A stretch of 64,000 bases of DNA, from NCBI GenBank assembly GCA_026390595.1, contig JAPLFQ010000008.1, positions 62,001 to 126,000 of the forward strand. Direction: 5' to 3'. Below are positions 8,521 to 19,370 of the stretch, in pieces. The notes under the pieces are model-generated. The model saw only the letters and a list, made by a program, of their open reading frames with translations, did no database searches and was not told the DNA's origin. Source of the DNA: Ignavibacteriales bacterium (lineage in GTDB: Bacteria > Bacteroidota > Ignavibacteria > UBA10030). The position numbers and the translations under genes were made by a program. Within the stretch, counting starts at the first letter, position 1. Each line of letters starts with the position of its first letter.

Positions 8521-9603
8521 TCAGCGCTGGATGCGCGCCGATCCGCCTTTGGCGAAGGCCCGGACCTGTTCCACCGTGACCATGGTTGTGTCACCGGGGG
8601 TTGTTGTCATCAGAGCGCCATGTGCCCATCCCAGTCTCACAGCTTCTTCGGTGGTCTCTCCGTTGAGCAAGCCATAGATGAAGCCGCTTGCGAACCCATC
8701 GCCTCCACCTACGCGGTCAAGCACACCCAGCTCACATGTCGGTGCAATGTACGTCTTTCCGTTGACCCATGCCACGGCACACCAAATATGGCGATTTGTC
8801 AAATGGACCTCGCGCAGGGTCGTAGCAACCGCTTTGATTTGCGGATGCCGCGCAATGACCTGACCAATCATTCCAAAAAAAGTCTTCGGATCGAGTGATG
8901 ACGTCGCGGCTACTTCCGGACCCGGGATACCGAGACCCTTCTGCAAGTCTTCTTCATTTCCCACAAGTACATCGACATTCTCCACAATGCGACTGACAAC
9001 CTCGGCTGCTCTCTGCGAGCCGCCCCAGATATTCCACAACTTCTCGCGGAAATTCAAATCGAAGCTGACGACGGCCCCTGCCTTTTTTGCCGCCTTCATT
9101 CCTTCGATGATCACTTCTCCCGTCGTTGCCGACAAGGCTGCGAAAATACCACCGCTGTGAAACCAGCGCACGCCGCCGGCAAAGATTGCGTTCCAATCGA
9201 AATCGCCAGGCTTCAACTGCGCCGCTGCTTCGTTGGACCGGTTGTAGAACACCACCGGCGGACGGACACCATGCCCCTGGTCGCTGTACACGGTGGCCAT
9301 GTTTGGACCATTGACGCCATTGTGCTTGAACTGCTTGTAGAAAGGCTTCACACCCATAGCCCTCACCCGCTCTGCGATCAGCTCGCCGATGGGATAATCG
9401 ACCATCGCCGTCGCGATTCCCGTGTTCAAGCGGAAACAATCCGCGAGGTTCGCGGCCACGTTGAACTCGCCGCCGCTGACGTGGATCTGGCATTGCGTTG
9501 CCTTCCGAAAGGGAATGATACCCGGATCCAGCCTGTGAACCAGTGCTCCCAGCGAAACCAAATCGAGCGCACCATTGGGACGCACATTCAATTCGTTGCT
9601 CAT
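8521..9603 (-). CDS. PfkB-family sugar-acid kinase (KdgK paralogue 2)
   Basis: A 360-residue PfkB kinase related to the KdgK-like protein at 2838-3923. It has the N-terminal SGGEFNVAANLAD motif, FDLNFREKLWN, GNEEDLQKGLG, and the C-terminal RVGGGDGFASGFIYGLL with the catalytic Asp. I start it at the ATG at 9603, which has an AGGAG ribosome binding site; a longer reading adds 26 residues encoded by an intergenic repeat (9638-9672) and is not supported. It directly follows the SDR-type uxuB gene. KDG is the likeliest substrate from similarity and context, but with two paralogues in the island one may act on another aldonate such as gluconate. Confidence 0.82.
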   Translation of the reverse strand: MSNELNVRPNGALDLVSLGALVHRLDPGIIPFRKATQCQIHVSGGEFNVAANLADCFRLNTGIATAMVDYPIGELIAERVRAMGVKPFYKQFKHNGVNGPNMATVYSDQGHGVRPPVVFYNRSNEAAAQLKPGDFDWNAIFAGGVRWFHSGGIFAALSATTGEVIIEGMKAAKKAGAVVSFDLNFREKLWNIWGGSQRAAEVVSRIVENVDVLVGNEEDLQKGLGIPGPEVAATSSLDPKTFFGMIGQVIARHPQIKAVATTLREVHLTNRHIWCAVAWVNGKTYIAPTCELGVLDRVGGGDGFASGFIYGLLNGETTEEAVRLGWAHGALMTTTPGDTTMVTVEQVRAFAKGGSARIQR

Positions 9604-9637
9604 CACTTGCTCCTTATGCTTTTTGATTTCTATTCCA

Positions 9638-9672
9638 GATTCTTGGTGCTCTTGGCGGCCTTGGCGGTTAAT
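9638..9672. repeat. Short degenerate intergenic repeat
   Basis: The text TCTTGGTGCTCTTGGCGGCC followed by TTGGCGGTTAATCC is made of imperfect copies of a CTTGGCGG-like unit. It resembles widespread low-complexity intergenic repeats and the GACTTAGTGCCTTTGTGGCA arm at about 58713 in this window. It lies in the operon between uxuB and the kinase gene and creates a false N-terminal extension of the latter. Confidence 0.5.
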
Positions 9673-9687
9673 CCTTTCCACACATTG

Positions 9688-10521
9688 CTACACACCGGAG
9701 TACGCCGAGAACCCGCCGTCGATCGGAAGAACGACGCCGGTGACGAACGCGGACGCCGGCGAGAGCAGCCACAGAGTCGCTCCCAGCAAATCCTCCGGTG
9801 ATCCGAAGCGCCCCATGGGCGTGTGATCCATGATCTTTTTTCCCCGCGCCGTAAGTTCTCCGGTGTTCTTGTCCGTCAGCAGAAACCTGTTCTGGTTTGT
9901 GAGGAAGAACCCCGGAGCGATGGCGTTCACTCTGATTTTGGGCGAATACTCCTGCGCCATATGCACGGCGAGCCATTGCGTGAAATTGCTCACTGCGGCC
10001 TTCGCTGCCGAGTAGGCCGGGATGCGCGTCAGCGGGCGGAATGCGTTCATCGAGGAGACGTTAAGTATAATCCCCTCCTTCTGCTCCGCCATGTATCGTC
10101 CGAACACCTGGCTGGGGAGAACCGTCCCAAGCAGGTTCAGATCGGACACGAGCTTGAACGCCTCGGCAGGCAGATTGAAGAATGACTGTTCGGGATTCGT
10201 CGTCGCCTTGGGGTTGTTCCCTCCGGCGCCGTTGACAAGACAATCGATGCGGCCGAATTCCTTTATGACAGCAGCGGCAGCTTCTTCCATACTTGCCCTG
10301 TCCAGGACGTCCCCTTTCGCCACAAGGTACTTCCCCTTGATCCCCTGAAACCGTTGTACCACCAGATCGGCCAGCGCCGGATCGCGATCCAGTATCGCGA
10401 CGTTGGCATGACAACCGACGAGAGCGCAAGCCATTTCTCCACACAAGACACCTCCACCTCCCGTGATGACCACGGTGCGGTCTGTGAAATCATATTGTTT
10501 TGTGAGGTCTGCAAGATTCAT
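9688..10521 (-). CDS. uxuB: SDR-family D-mannonate oxidoreductase (fructuronate reductase)
   Basis: A 277-residue short-chain dehydrogenase of the kind that replaces the unrelated long-chain UxuB in Bacillus, Thermotoga and Bacteroidota. It would reduce D-fructuronate to D-mannonate with NAD(P)H. Cofactor motif VVITGGGGVLCGEMA (about 23-37), NGAGGNNP (the NNAG position), catalytic Ser in NVSSMNAFRP, and YSAAK with the Tyr and Lys; it ends LPIDGGFSAYSGV. The NGAGGNNP insertion is typical of this subgroup. I chose the internal ATG, preceded by AAAGGA, over one 24 bases upstream without a ribosome binding site. It lies between the transporter and a KdgK-like kinase, next to uxaC one gene away. 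Confidence 0.82.
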   Translation of the reverse strand: MNLADLTKQYDFTDRTVVITGGGGVLCGEMACALVGCHANVAILDRDPALADLVVQRFQGIKGKYLVAKGDVLDRASMEEAAAAVIKEFGRIDCLVNGAGGNNPKATTNPEQSFFNLPAEAFKLVSDLNLLGTVLPSQVFGRYMAEQKEGIILNVSSMNAFRPLTRIPAYSAAKAAVSNFTQWLAVHMAQEYSPKIRVNAIAPGFFLTNQNRFLLTDKNTGELTARGKKIMDHTPMGRFGSPEDLLGATLWLLSPASAFVTGVVLPIDGGFSAYSGV

Positions 10522-10590
10522 ACGAGTGTCCTTTATGGTCAACATTCACGGTGCGTGCGATGGCGTTCTCCATGGCACACGGCAATCTGT

Positions 10591-11889
10591 CTATGCAGCT
10601 TCCTTCATTTCAAATTGTTCAAACTTGGGAGCCAGAACATGGTGCAGGCCAAACGAAACCAGGTATGCGAATCCACAGATCGAGAACAACACGGCATAGC
10701 CGGCTGTGATGTTTCCCGAAGCTTTGAACACATCCAGCAATCTCCCCGTAATGAACGGGAACAGCATTCCACCAATCGCCCCGGCCATGCCGCCAATACC
10801 GATCACGGATGCCACCGCGCGCTTCGGAAACATGTCAGACACCGTGGTGAACAGGTTTGCGGACCATGCCTGGTGCGCAGCGCCCGCGAGACCAATCAGC
10901 ATGACCGCCGTCCAATCGCCGACTTCTGTCACTGCCAGGATCGGAAGCACCAGAAAGGCGAATACGAGCATACCGGTTTTCCGGGCACGCGTTACCGTCC
11001 AGCCCGTTTTTGTCAGGTAACCCGTCACCCAGCCGCCAAGAATACTGAGAACTGTGACAATCGCATAGATCGTGACCAGGTGCACCCAACTGGATTTGAT
11101 ATCCAGGTGACGTGTTTGCTTGAAGTAGTCCGGCAGCCAGATAAGGAAGAACCACCAAACGGGATCGGTGAGAAATTTCGCCACGATAAATGACCACGTT
11201 TGACGGTAGCTCAGCAATTGAAGCCATGGAATCTTTGTGGTCTTTTCTTGATCGAGGTCGCTGCGGATGTGCGTCAGTTCACTTGCGGAGAGCTTTTTGA
11301 TTTTTTCAGGAACATTGTAGAGCGGAAACCAGAAAAGCAACCAGAGGAACCCTGCCAGGCCTGCAGCGATGAACGCAGCCTGCCATCCCCATGTGAACGC
11401 TATCCACGGAACAACCGCGGGCGCGATGATCGCACCGACGTTTGTGCCGGAGTTGAAAATGCTCGTCGCAAGGGCACGTTCCTTCTTCGGGAACCAGAGA
11501 GCCACAGCCTTGATTGCGGACGGAAAGTTCCCTCCTTCACCGAGGCCAAGGGCGATGCGGGCAACGAAAAAACCTCCGACGGTCACAACGAGCGCGTGAC
11601 CAAGCGCCGCCAGGCTCCATGCGGCGATCGAAACGGCATAACCGACCTTTGTTCCGTACTTGTCGATAAACCACCCAAAGAAGAGAAGAGCAACGGCATA
11701 GGCACCCTGGAAGGCCGAGTTGACCAGACCGAATTCTTCGTTCGTCCATTTCAGCTGCTCGTCCAGGATCGGCTTGAGCAGCGAAAGAATCTGGCGATCG
11801 ATGTAGTTGATCGTTGTGGCAAAAAACAATAACGCACAAATCGTCCAGCGATATCGACTGTGCTCGGGACTTTCAATTGATCCGGTCAT
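10591..11889 (-). CDS. exuT: MFS hexuronate transporter, ExuT type
   Basis: A 432-residue major facilitator protein with about 12 membrane segments, of the anion:cation symporter family that contains ExuT. The motif DRQILSLLKPIL after the first segment, FFGWFIDKYGTKVGY (loop 2-3 MFS signature) and RIALGLGEGGNFPSAIKA (segment 4) are characteristic of hexuronate and related acid-sugar symporters. It is 54 bases after uxaC and before uxuB, so import of glucuronate or galacturonate is the expected role. It may also import the unsaturated monouronates released by the exported lyase-GH88 fusion, since no SusC/SusD or TRAP system is in the window. Confidence 0.85.
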   Translation of the reverse strand: MTGSIESPEHSRYRWTICALLFFATTINYIDRQILSLLKPILDEQLKWTNEEFGLVNSAFQGAYAVALLFFGWFIDKYGTKVGYAVSIAAWSLAALGHALVVTVGGFFVARIALGLGEGGNFPSAIKAVALWFPKKERALATSIFNSGTNVGAIIAPAVVPWIAFTWGWQAAFIAAGLAGFLWLLFWFPLYNVPEKIKKLSASELTHIRSDLDQEKTTKIPWLQLLSYRQTWSFIVAKFLTDPVWWFFLIWLPDYFKQTRHLDIKSSWVHLVTIYAIVTVLSILGGWVTGYLTKTGWTVTRARKTGMLVFAFLVLPILAVTEVGDWTAVMLIGLAGAAHQAWSANLFTTVSDMFPKRAVASVIGIGGMAGAIGGMLFPFITGRLLDVFKASGNITAGYAVLFSICGFAYLVSFGLHHVLAPKFEQFEMKEAA

Positions 11890-11943
11890 CTGCAGTGTTC
11901 CCTTTCGTTGGAGTCTGGTTTTCCGTTGCCTGATGCAAAACGG

Positions 11944-13365
<1,422 letters not shown>

Positions 13366-13413
13366 GTCTTCCTTTGTTTCTGCTGTTGTTGATGCATTGC
13401 TCTGGTGATGCCG

Positions 13414-14247
13414 CTAGGCCAGGTCGTTCACCTTGACGCCGTCCATGTCATCAAATACCTGGTTTTCGCCCCCCATAGCCCAGATGAACGTATAGGCTTG
13501 TGTCCCCACGCCGGCATGGATCGACCAGCTTGGATTGAGCACCGCCTGCCGGTTGCGCATCACGATATGTCGCGTCTCCTCAGGCTGGCCCATGAGATGC
13601 ACAACCATTGCCGTCGGCTCGATGTTGAAATACATGTACACCTCCGACCTTCGCTGATGGGTATGCGGCGGCATTGTATTCCACACACACCCTTCCTCAA
13701 GCTCCGTCAGACCCATGACGAGCTGGCAGCTCCTGATGCCGTTCGGGTGAATATATTTGAAGATCGTTCGCTTGTTGGCATCTTTCTGACTGCCCAGCCG
13801 GGCGGGTTCGGCATCGGCAAACTTCGCGTGTGTCGTCGGCAATTCCTTGTGCGCCGGATAACTGACAAAATAGAACATTGCCGGCGTGTCGGGGTTCTTA
13901 CTCGTGAATTCTATCGTCCGTGCGCCGCGCCCGATGTAGAGGGCGTCCTTGAACGTCATGGCATATTCTTTTCCGTCGATGGCGATCGCTCCATCGCCGC
14001 CGGTATTGATGACTCCGATCTCTCTGCGTTCTGCGAAATACTCTGCAGCCATTTCTTTTTTCGTTCCGAGGAGTTTGAGCGATCCCTTGACCGGCACCGC
14101 TGAACCGGTGATCGAACGATCGATATCGGAATACACCATCGGTATATCGTCCGGCGTGAACAGGTGTTCGATCAGGAACGATGTGCGAAGGTCTTCCGTC
14201 GTCATCGATCGAAATCCTCTGGGGTCTGTTGAGAATCGTACTTCCAT
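13414..14247 (-). CDS. kduI: 5-keto-4-deoxyuronate isomerase
   Basis: A 277-residue cupin enzyme matching E. coli KduI in length (278). It isomerises 5-keto-4-deoxyuronate (DKI) to 2,5-diketo-3-deoxygluconate. The N terminus MEVRFSTDPRGF and the metal site PPHTHQRRSEVYMYF with a later His in SIHAGVGT are diagnostic; it ends near NQVFDDMDGV. I start it at the ATG with an AAGGAG ribosome binding site; an upstream ATG adds 30 residues with no family counterpart. It acts after KdgF and before KduD, both present in the same island. Confidence 0.95.
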   Translation of the reverse strand: MEVRFSTDPRGFRSMTTEDLRTSFLIEHLFTPDDIPMVYSDIDRSITGSAVPVKGSLKLLGTKKEMAAEYFAERREIGVINTGGDGAIAIDGKEYAMTFKDALYIGRGARTIEFTSKNPDTPAMFYFVSYPAHKELPTTHAKFADAEPARLGSQKDANKRTIFKYIHPNGIRSCQLVMGLTELEEGCVWNTMPPHTHQRRSEVYMYFNIEPTAMVVHLMGQPEETRHIVMRNRQAVLNPSWSIHAGVGTQAYTFIWAMGGENQVFDDMDGVKVNDLA

Positions 14248-14337
14248 TGTGTGCTCCTTCTCGTGTGATCGTTGTCTTCTGTACTCGTTGATGCTCAATT
14301 GCGTGTCTGTGGAATCATGATCCGTACTGTGGAACAC

Positions 14338-15648
14338 TCAGAAATCACTTCCACAGCATTTCTTGTACTTCTTCCCGCTTCCGCAAGGACACGGTTCGTT
14401 CCGGTCTATCGCGGTTGAAGTTTTGTGGTTCTGCGTGCCAGATGCGAACACCGGTTCAACCGGGGCGGCGTTTTGTTGCATCCAATCGCTCGCGAGCTTT
14501 TTCAAACGGCTGTCAGCGTGTTCAAAGAACGCTATGTACGACTCGCAAAAGTGATTCAGATTGTTGTCACGGGGATCCCGTACACGATCCTTGGTGCATC
14601 CTCCCTGACAGGAACGCAGCCACTGGCATTGTGTGCATTTCTCGGGCAGTTCAGCCTTCCACGATCCGAATGTTGACTGCAGCGGCGAGTTCAGCATCTC
14701 GATGACGCTTCCTTCCATCAGATTCCCCAGTTTCCATTCGGGCTGAACAAAGAAGTCGCACGCATAGACATCGCCGTTGTGCTCCACCACAACATACACA
14801 CCGCACGTTTTGAGGAGTGTGCAGTCCGGAGCGTTCAAGCCGACATATGTGTGAAAGACCGAATCGAAGAAGCGAATGGAAGTGGTAGCCACCGGCCCGT
14901 CGAAATCGGCCTGCCAGAGATCGAACAGCCTCACGAGAAATCTGCCATAAGCTTCGGCGGAGACTGAAAATGGTGCTGCCTTTGAAGGATCCGAAGGATC
15001 TGTCTCCACGCACGGAATAAATTGCATGAAGGTCAAACCCAGTTCTTTGTGGAAATTGTAGATCTCTTCGGGAAACTGAACCGAATAGTCATTAACAACA
15101 GTCAAAGCATTCACTTCAACGCCGGCATCGAGGAGTAGTTTGGCCCGATCTACAACTTCCTTCCACGATGCCTGTCCGCCCTTGAAGACCCGGTAGTGAT
15201 CATGGACGTGCTCAGGTCCGTCTATCGACAGCCCGACCAGGAAGTTATATTGTTTCAGGAAATTGGCCCAATCCTTGTCCAGCAGGATTCCATTGGTCTG
15301 AAGGCCGTTTCCGACAGACCTCCCGTTACCGTACTTGATCTGAAATTGAACTGCCTTTTCGAAAAACGGGAGTCCGGCCAGGGTTGGCTCTCCGCCCTGC
15401 CACCCGAACGAGACGTGGCGCCCTCCCTGCTGCAAGACCTGTTTTACCGTTTCTTCAAGAACGTGCTCGCTCATTCGATGGACCTTCGCTTCCGGAAACT
15501 GGTTCGCCCGATCGAGGTAGAAACAGTACGTGCAATCAAGATTGCAGTCGGGACCTGCCGGTTTTATCAGGACGGAATCGAGAGATTTTCTGGCGAATTG
15601 CATAGTCCCTGAGATTTTGTTTTCCAACTCTTTCAAGATCTTTTCCAT
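14338..15648 (-). CDS. Anaerobic sulfatase-maturating radical SAM enzyme with C-terminal SEC-C motif
   Basis: A 436-residue radical SAM protein of the anSME type, which oxidises the active-site Cys or Ser of sulfatases to formylglycine. The SAM cluster motif CNLDCTYCF is at about 35-43, with [11 protein letters not shown] as the SAM-binding GGE. The SPASM region carries [33 protein letters not shown] and a last Cys in HFCESY, ligands for two auxiliary clusters. After about residue 410 there is an added zinc-binding tail, [16 protein letters not shown], the SEC-C motif. No sulfatase gene is in the window, so its client must be elsewhere. Its place between kduI and GH2 suggests the polysaccharide is sulfated. 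Confidence 0.9.
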   Translation of the reverse strand: MEKILKELENKISGTMQFARKSLDSVLIKPAGPDCNLDCTYCFYLDRANQFPEAKVHRMSEHVLEETVKQVLQQGGRHVSFGWQGGEPTLAGLPFFEKAVQFQIKYGNGRSVGNGLQTNGILLDKDWANFLKQYNFLVGLSIDGPEHVHDHYRVFKGGQASWKEVVDRAKLLLDAGVEVNALTVVNDYSVQFPEEIYNFHKELGLTFMQFIPCVETDPSDPSKAAPFSVSAEAYGRFLVRLFDLWQADFDGPVATTSIRFFDSVFHTYVGLNAPDCTLLKTCGVYVVVEHNGDVYACDFFVQPEWKLGNLMEGSVIEMLNSPLQSTFGSWKAELPEKCTQCQWLRSCQGGCTKDRVRDPRDNNLNHFCESYIAFFEHADSRLKKLASDWMQQNAAPVEPVFASGTQNHKTSTAIDRNEPCPCGSGKKYKKCCGSDF

Positions 15649-15708
15649 CGCATGCAGTCACCGAGCCTTGATTGAGCAATATCTCGAACAGCGCTCATGG
15701 GAAGGATC

Positions 15709-18165
15709 CTATCGATTCACAATCACGTAACTGCCTTTGAAGTCCTGATTACGCGCTTCGATCACCGCTTTCTTGCCCGGAGCCGGTTTGAACTCGATCT
15801 GAGCCTTTCCGTTTGCCATTTCGATGACAGAGCTGCGGGTTGGTGTCCCATAGTTCACAACCAGTTCGCCCCCGCCATCACTCGTGAAATATAACCGTTT
15901 GTTGTATTCGAGGCATCGTTGACCGTTCGCGTCGACCGCTGTCGCCGTCACGAGAATCGTTCCACCAGACAGCGTCTCTGATGTCAGCGCGATGTGATCT
16001 GCTTCCCCGCTCTTTCGGTTTGTGTACTGCACGATGACCGTATCGGATGCGGCAGCTTTGCCATTTGTGTACCCGATCGCAATCAGGGTGTTCTTCCCCG
16101 AGAGAAAGTCGATTTGCCAGTTGAGCCCGCTGGCGGGAAACTTCTTGATGTCCTTGAGACGTTTTCCCTGGTTGACACCATTCAGAAACAGTTCGACTTC
16201 GCCGCAATTGCTGAATACCTTCACGTCGCGCTTCACCGTGGCCGGGCCGCTTCGCTCCGTCCAGGTGTGAGATTCAATGTAACAGAATTCGGGAGAAGTT
16301 GTCCAATAGCTCTTGAATACATAGTAAGCATCTTTTGGCTTTCCAGATCTGTCGACCAATCCTTTTTGATTGATGTACGGTATTGGATTCTCCGGGCGCA
16401 GGGGCGTTGGAAAATCCTTGAACGCCCACTGAGCATTTCCGGTGAACCACGGCGTCTGTTCGGAGATATGCAAATACCAATCGAACAAGTTCACAATGTA
16501 GTTTTCGCTCCAATCGCTCATTTGTGAAATGTTCTTGATCTTCTGAGGTTTGATATTCTCCTCCCATCCGGTGGAGACTGTCATCCCTTCGCCAGTGACC
16601 GGAGTTTCTGTGTGCCGGCCAACGTGACTATCGCCCCCGTACTCAGCGTGAAAGCACCGTGCGAAGTTTTTTCGCGCATCGGTAATCGCCTTCTCGAACG
16701 TTGTGTAGACTCCGCTGTACCACCCCGGCCACATGGAAGGGGAAACCAGATCAACAAGGTCAGCTCCTTCTGTAAATTTCCGCGTGGCGGTGGCACGTCC
16801 CGGGTCTAATGCATGAGCGATGGTGTTCAGTTCCTTGATCATGGAGCGGAGAGTATCCATCTGATCCCCTCCAGGAACATCAGGCAGCCAGTAGAGCTCG
16901 TTGCCAAGTGAGTGAATGATGATCGATGGATGATTGAAATTCTGGACGATTTGTTCTTTGAGGAGTCTCCGCGTGTTCGTTTTCCATTCCTCACCCCCCA
17001 TACCACCGCGGCACCAGGGGAGTTCATCCCACACGAGAATTCCCAACTCGTCGCACGCCTTATAGACCTCCGGGTCCTGAGGGTAATGTGCAAGGCGCAC
17101 GAAATTTGCCCCCATTTCCTTGATCATGGTCATATCTTTTCTGTGCAGACTGTCGGGCATTGCGCTGGCAAGGCCGGCGTAGTCTTCATGACGGTGAGTC
17201 CCGCGCAGCAGCAGGCGTTCCCCGTTCAAGAAGAACGGTCCATGTTCCTGGAACTCAAACCACCGGTATCCGATGCGCTCGACGACGTTGTCGATCATCC
17301 GTCCAGCCTGTTTCAGCGATACTGACACGGTATATAATGCCGGATCGGATGGCGACCAGAGATCTGGATTCTTCACATTCTGCATGGTCAAGGCACATTC
17401 CGTGGTACCTTTGGACAGCTTCACCCTGGCAGACCTGCGACCGATTTCTTTTCCTCCGCGATCTTTGAGAACGGCCTCGACTTCACCGTTCATCTCTGCG
17501 GCCCCGGCGTTGGCGATCGAAACGTTCACGACTGTCTCGGCTTCCTTCCTGGTCACTTTCGGCGTTTTGATCAGCACGCGTTCGACGAATTGCGGCGGCA
17601 CAATGTTCAACCAGACATCTCTGGTAATGCCGCCATAGATATGGAAGTCAGATTTCTGCGACGGAATGACATTCGGATCGTACGAGTTGTCGGCTCTGAC
17701 CAAAATGGTGTTCGTTTCCCCATTCTTCAGAAAGGGGGTCATATCAACTGTAAAGGCAAGGTATCCGCCACTGTGCCCACCGGCGCGTGAGCCGTTGACG
17801 TACACATCGCTCTTGATGTTGACCCCTTCGAACTCCAACAGATACTGGAGACTGATCTTACTTGCAGGAACAAACAACTCCTTTTTGTACCAGCTTGCGG
17901 AACGGCGGTAGCCGGGAACCTGGTCGACAGCGTCAAACTGGTTCCATGTGTGCGGCAGATCGATTTGCATCCATGGCTTGCGTGTTTGGCTCAGTTGTTC
18001 GACGGTCGCAAGGTTGTCCTCGAGATAATTCCACTTCTCGTTGATCCTGAAGATCTGCCTCTTTGGCTCATCAATGATCGCTTGTGCCGTGACAATCGAG
18101 AGTGAAACCAGGACAAGAACAATCGACCTCAAGAGCAGAACGAAGAGTCTGTTTGTCATGTGCAT
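15709..18165 (-). CDS. Exported glycoside hydrolase family 2 protein
   Basis: An 818-residue GH2 enzyme (beta-galactosidase/beta-glucuronidase fold). Order: signal peptide (to about residue 28), jelly-roll sugar-binding domain (about 40-190), immunoglobulin-like domain (200-300), TIM barrel (305-610), then C-terminal beta domains. The acid/base Glu is in HSLGNELYW (E423) and the nucleophile in CFHAEYGGD (E508). HYPQDPEVYKACDELGILVWDE is a GH2 signature. I start it at the ATG that overlaps the upstream stop codon (TAATG), which implies coupled translation; a TTG further up is less likely. It probably removes a neutral sugar or glucuronic acid from the polysaccharide attacked by the two lyases; exact substrate unknown. 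Confidence 0.88.
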   Translation of the reverse strand: MHMTNRLFVLLLRSIVLVLVSLSIVTAQAIIDEPKRQIFRINEKWNYLEDNLATVEQLSQTRKPWMQIDLPHTWNQFDAVDQVPGYRRSASWYKKELFVPASKISLQYLLEFEGVNIKSDVYVNGSRAGGHSGGYLAFTVDMTPFLKNGETNTILVRADNSYDPNVIPSQKSDFHIYGGITRDVWLNIVPPQFVERVLIKTPKVTRKEAETVVNVSIANAGAAEMNGEVEAVLKDRGGKEIGRRSARVKLSKGTTECALTMQNVKNPDLWSPSDPALYTVSVSLKQAGRMIDNVVERIGYRWFEFQEHGPFFLNGERLLLRGTHRHEDYAGLASAMPDSLHRKDMTMIKEMGANFVRLAHYPQDPEVYKACDELGILVWDELPWCRGGMGGEEWKTNTRRLLKEQIVQNFNHPSIIIHSLGNELYWLPDVPGGDQMDTLRSMIKELNTIAHALDPGRATATRKFTEGADLVDLVSPSMWPGWYSGVYTTFEKAITDARKNFARCFHAEYGGDSHVGRHTETPVTGEGMTVSTGWEENIKPQKIKNISQMSDWSENYIVNLFDWYLHISEQTPWFTGNAQWAFKDFPTPLRPENPIPYINQKGLVDRSGKPKDAYYVFKSYWTTSPEFCYIESHTWTERSGPATVKRDVKVFSNCGEVELFLNGVNQGKRLKDIKKFPASGLNWQIDFLSGKNTLIAIGYTNGKAAASDTVIVQYTNRKSGEADHIALTSETLSGGTILVTATAVDANGQRCLEYNKRLYFTSDGGGELVVNYGTPTRSSVIEMANGKAQIEFKPAPGKKAVIEARNQDFKGSYVIVNR

Positions 18166-19370
18166 TATCGTACCCAAAGAACCGGTTGCCGGATTGGAAT
18201 GCTGCGCCGGACTTCTTCATTCCCGGAGTCGGCATCAAGCGTCTTCCATGTTTCAACATAGCGCTGCTCACCGAGAGCGATGCCGGCGAAGAGCAAAAAA
18301 GGTTGTCGCGCTGGAAATGCATCAAAATGCATCACGTCTTTCGCATATGGCCATTTCGATTTGTCCACGATGTAGGGATAGAGGAACTGAACCGCCTTCC
18401 GCATGTTCCGGCCGTCCGGGAGCGTGAATTCCCAGAGATTGTCATCGGCCGTCGAGAGAACCCAGCAGATCGCTGCCATTCCCTCGAGGTTAAAAATTGA
18501 ATAGCTGTAGGGCTTTGTTCTTCGCAGTTCCTCCGGAAAGCTCCCATCGGCAGCAAATTGTTTGGGGAGGAAGACGTTCTTGAACCTTGAACGGCAAGAC
18601 GAGAGCGTCGCCGTGTCATTGACGAGATGGGCAAATGCCGCCGCCTGAGTCACCCACCAAGTCCCGTGATTGTTCTTTGCCTCCCGCTCGTCAATTCCGT
18701 ACTGGTGAGTTGTCAGCCATTGGAGGTATTCGCCAAACCACTGCTTGATGGCAGCCTCTTCGCCCGCCTTGAACGACTTCGATCCGGAAAGAACCTCGAC
18801 CGCACGTGCAGCCTCAATGAGATGGATGGTGTCAATGATACCGGTCCCGCGTCCCGTGAACTTTCCTTTGATGGCCTGAGCATACTTCAAGTGAGGATAC
18901 ATTTTCGTTGCGTCATCAACACACCACGCATGCAAATGCAGAATTGCCTTGGAGGCGAATTTCTCGTCGCCGGTGATCTTGTACGCAGCGGTCAATGCAG
19001 AGACAACGTCACAAAAACGGCGCATGACCTCCCTATGTTTGTTGAAATTGTCCGGGTTCGTCATCCCATCGCGCTGTACATACGGACCATCCGGATTCTT
19101 CGGATCAGGCCACCAGTAGTCCCCTTCTGAAAAATACTCATGTACCCCGCCGGTGCTTCGCGGAGATGAAAAAGCAGTAACCGTCACAGGGGGTTCTTTC
19201 AAACACTCTTCTGCGCTTTTCAGGATACGGACGCGATCAATTGAGGCAACATCGACCACACTCTTTTGCCGGGCAGAGGCGTTGGACGCCGGGAGACAAC
19301 ACAGTCCGACCAGGCAGAATGCAAGAACAACTGAGCTGATGGTGATCGACGTGTCGGTGCTGAGTGACAA
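18165..19370 (-). CDS. Exported alginate/glucuronan-lyase-like polysaccharide lyase
   Basis: A 401-residue protein with an alginate-lyase-type alpha/alpha toroid domain (PF05426-like; PL38 is the closest CAZy family I can suggest). It has a hydrophobic N-terminal export segment. Conserved features are YFSEGDYWWPDP, the catalytic NNH motif in AKNNHGT (His about 235) and an Arg plus Tyr in RRTKPYSYS (about 284 and 290), which match the Asn-His / Arg-Tyr set of alginate lyase A1-III. It starts with TTG: the AGGAGG ribosome binding site lies in the last codons of the upstream gene and no ATG fits. It is homologous to the N-terminal half of the preceding fusion protein. Substrate could be a glucuronan, alginate-like or sulfated uronan polymer. 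Confidence 0.8.
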   Translation of the reverse strand: MSLSTDTSITISSVVLAFCLVGLCCLPASNASARQKSVVDVASIDRVRILKSAEECLKEPPVTVTAFSSPRSTGGVHEYFSEGDYWWPDPKNPDGPYVQRDGMTNPDNFNKHREVMRRFCDVVSALTAAYKITGDEKFASKAILHLHAWCVDDATKMYPHLKYAQAIKGKFTGRGTGIIDTIHLIEAARAVEVLSGSKSFKAGEEAAIKQWFGEYLQWLTTHQYGIDEREAKNNHGTWWVTQAAAFAHLVNDTATLSSCRSRFKNVFLPKQFAADGSFPEELRRTKPYSYSIFNLEGMAAICWVLSTADDNLWEFTLPDGRNMRKAVQFLYPYIVDKSKWPYAKDVMHFDAFPARQPFLLFAGIALGEQRYVETWKTLDADSGNEEVRRSIPIRQPVLWVR

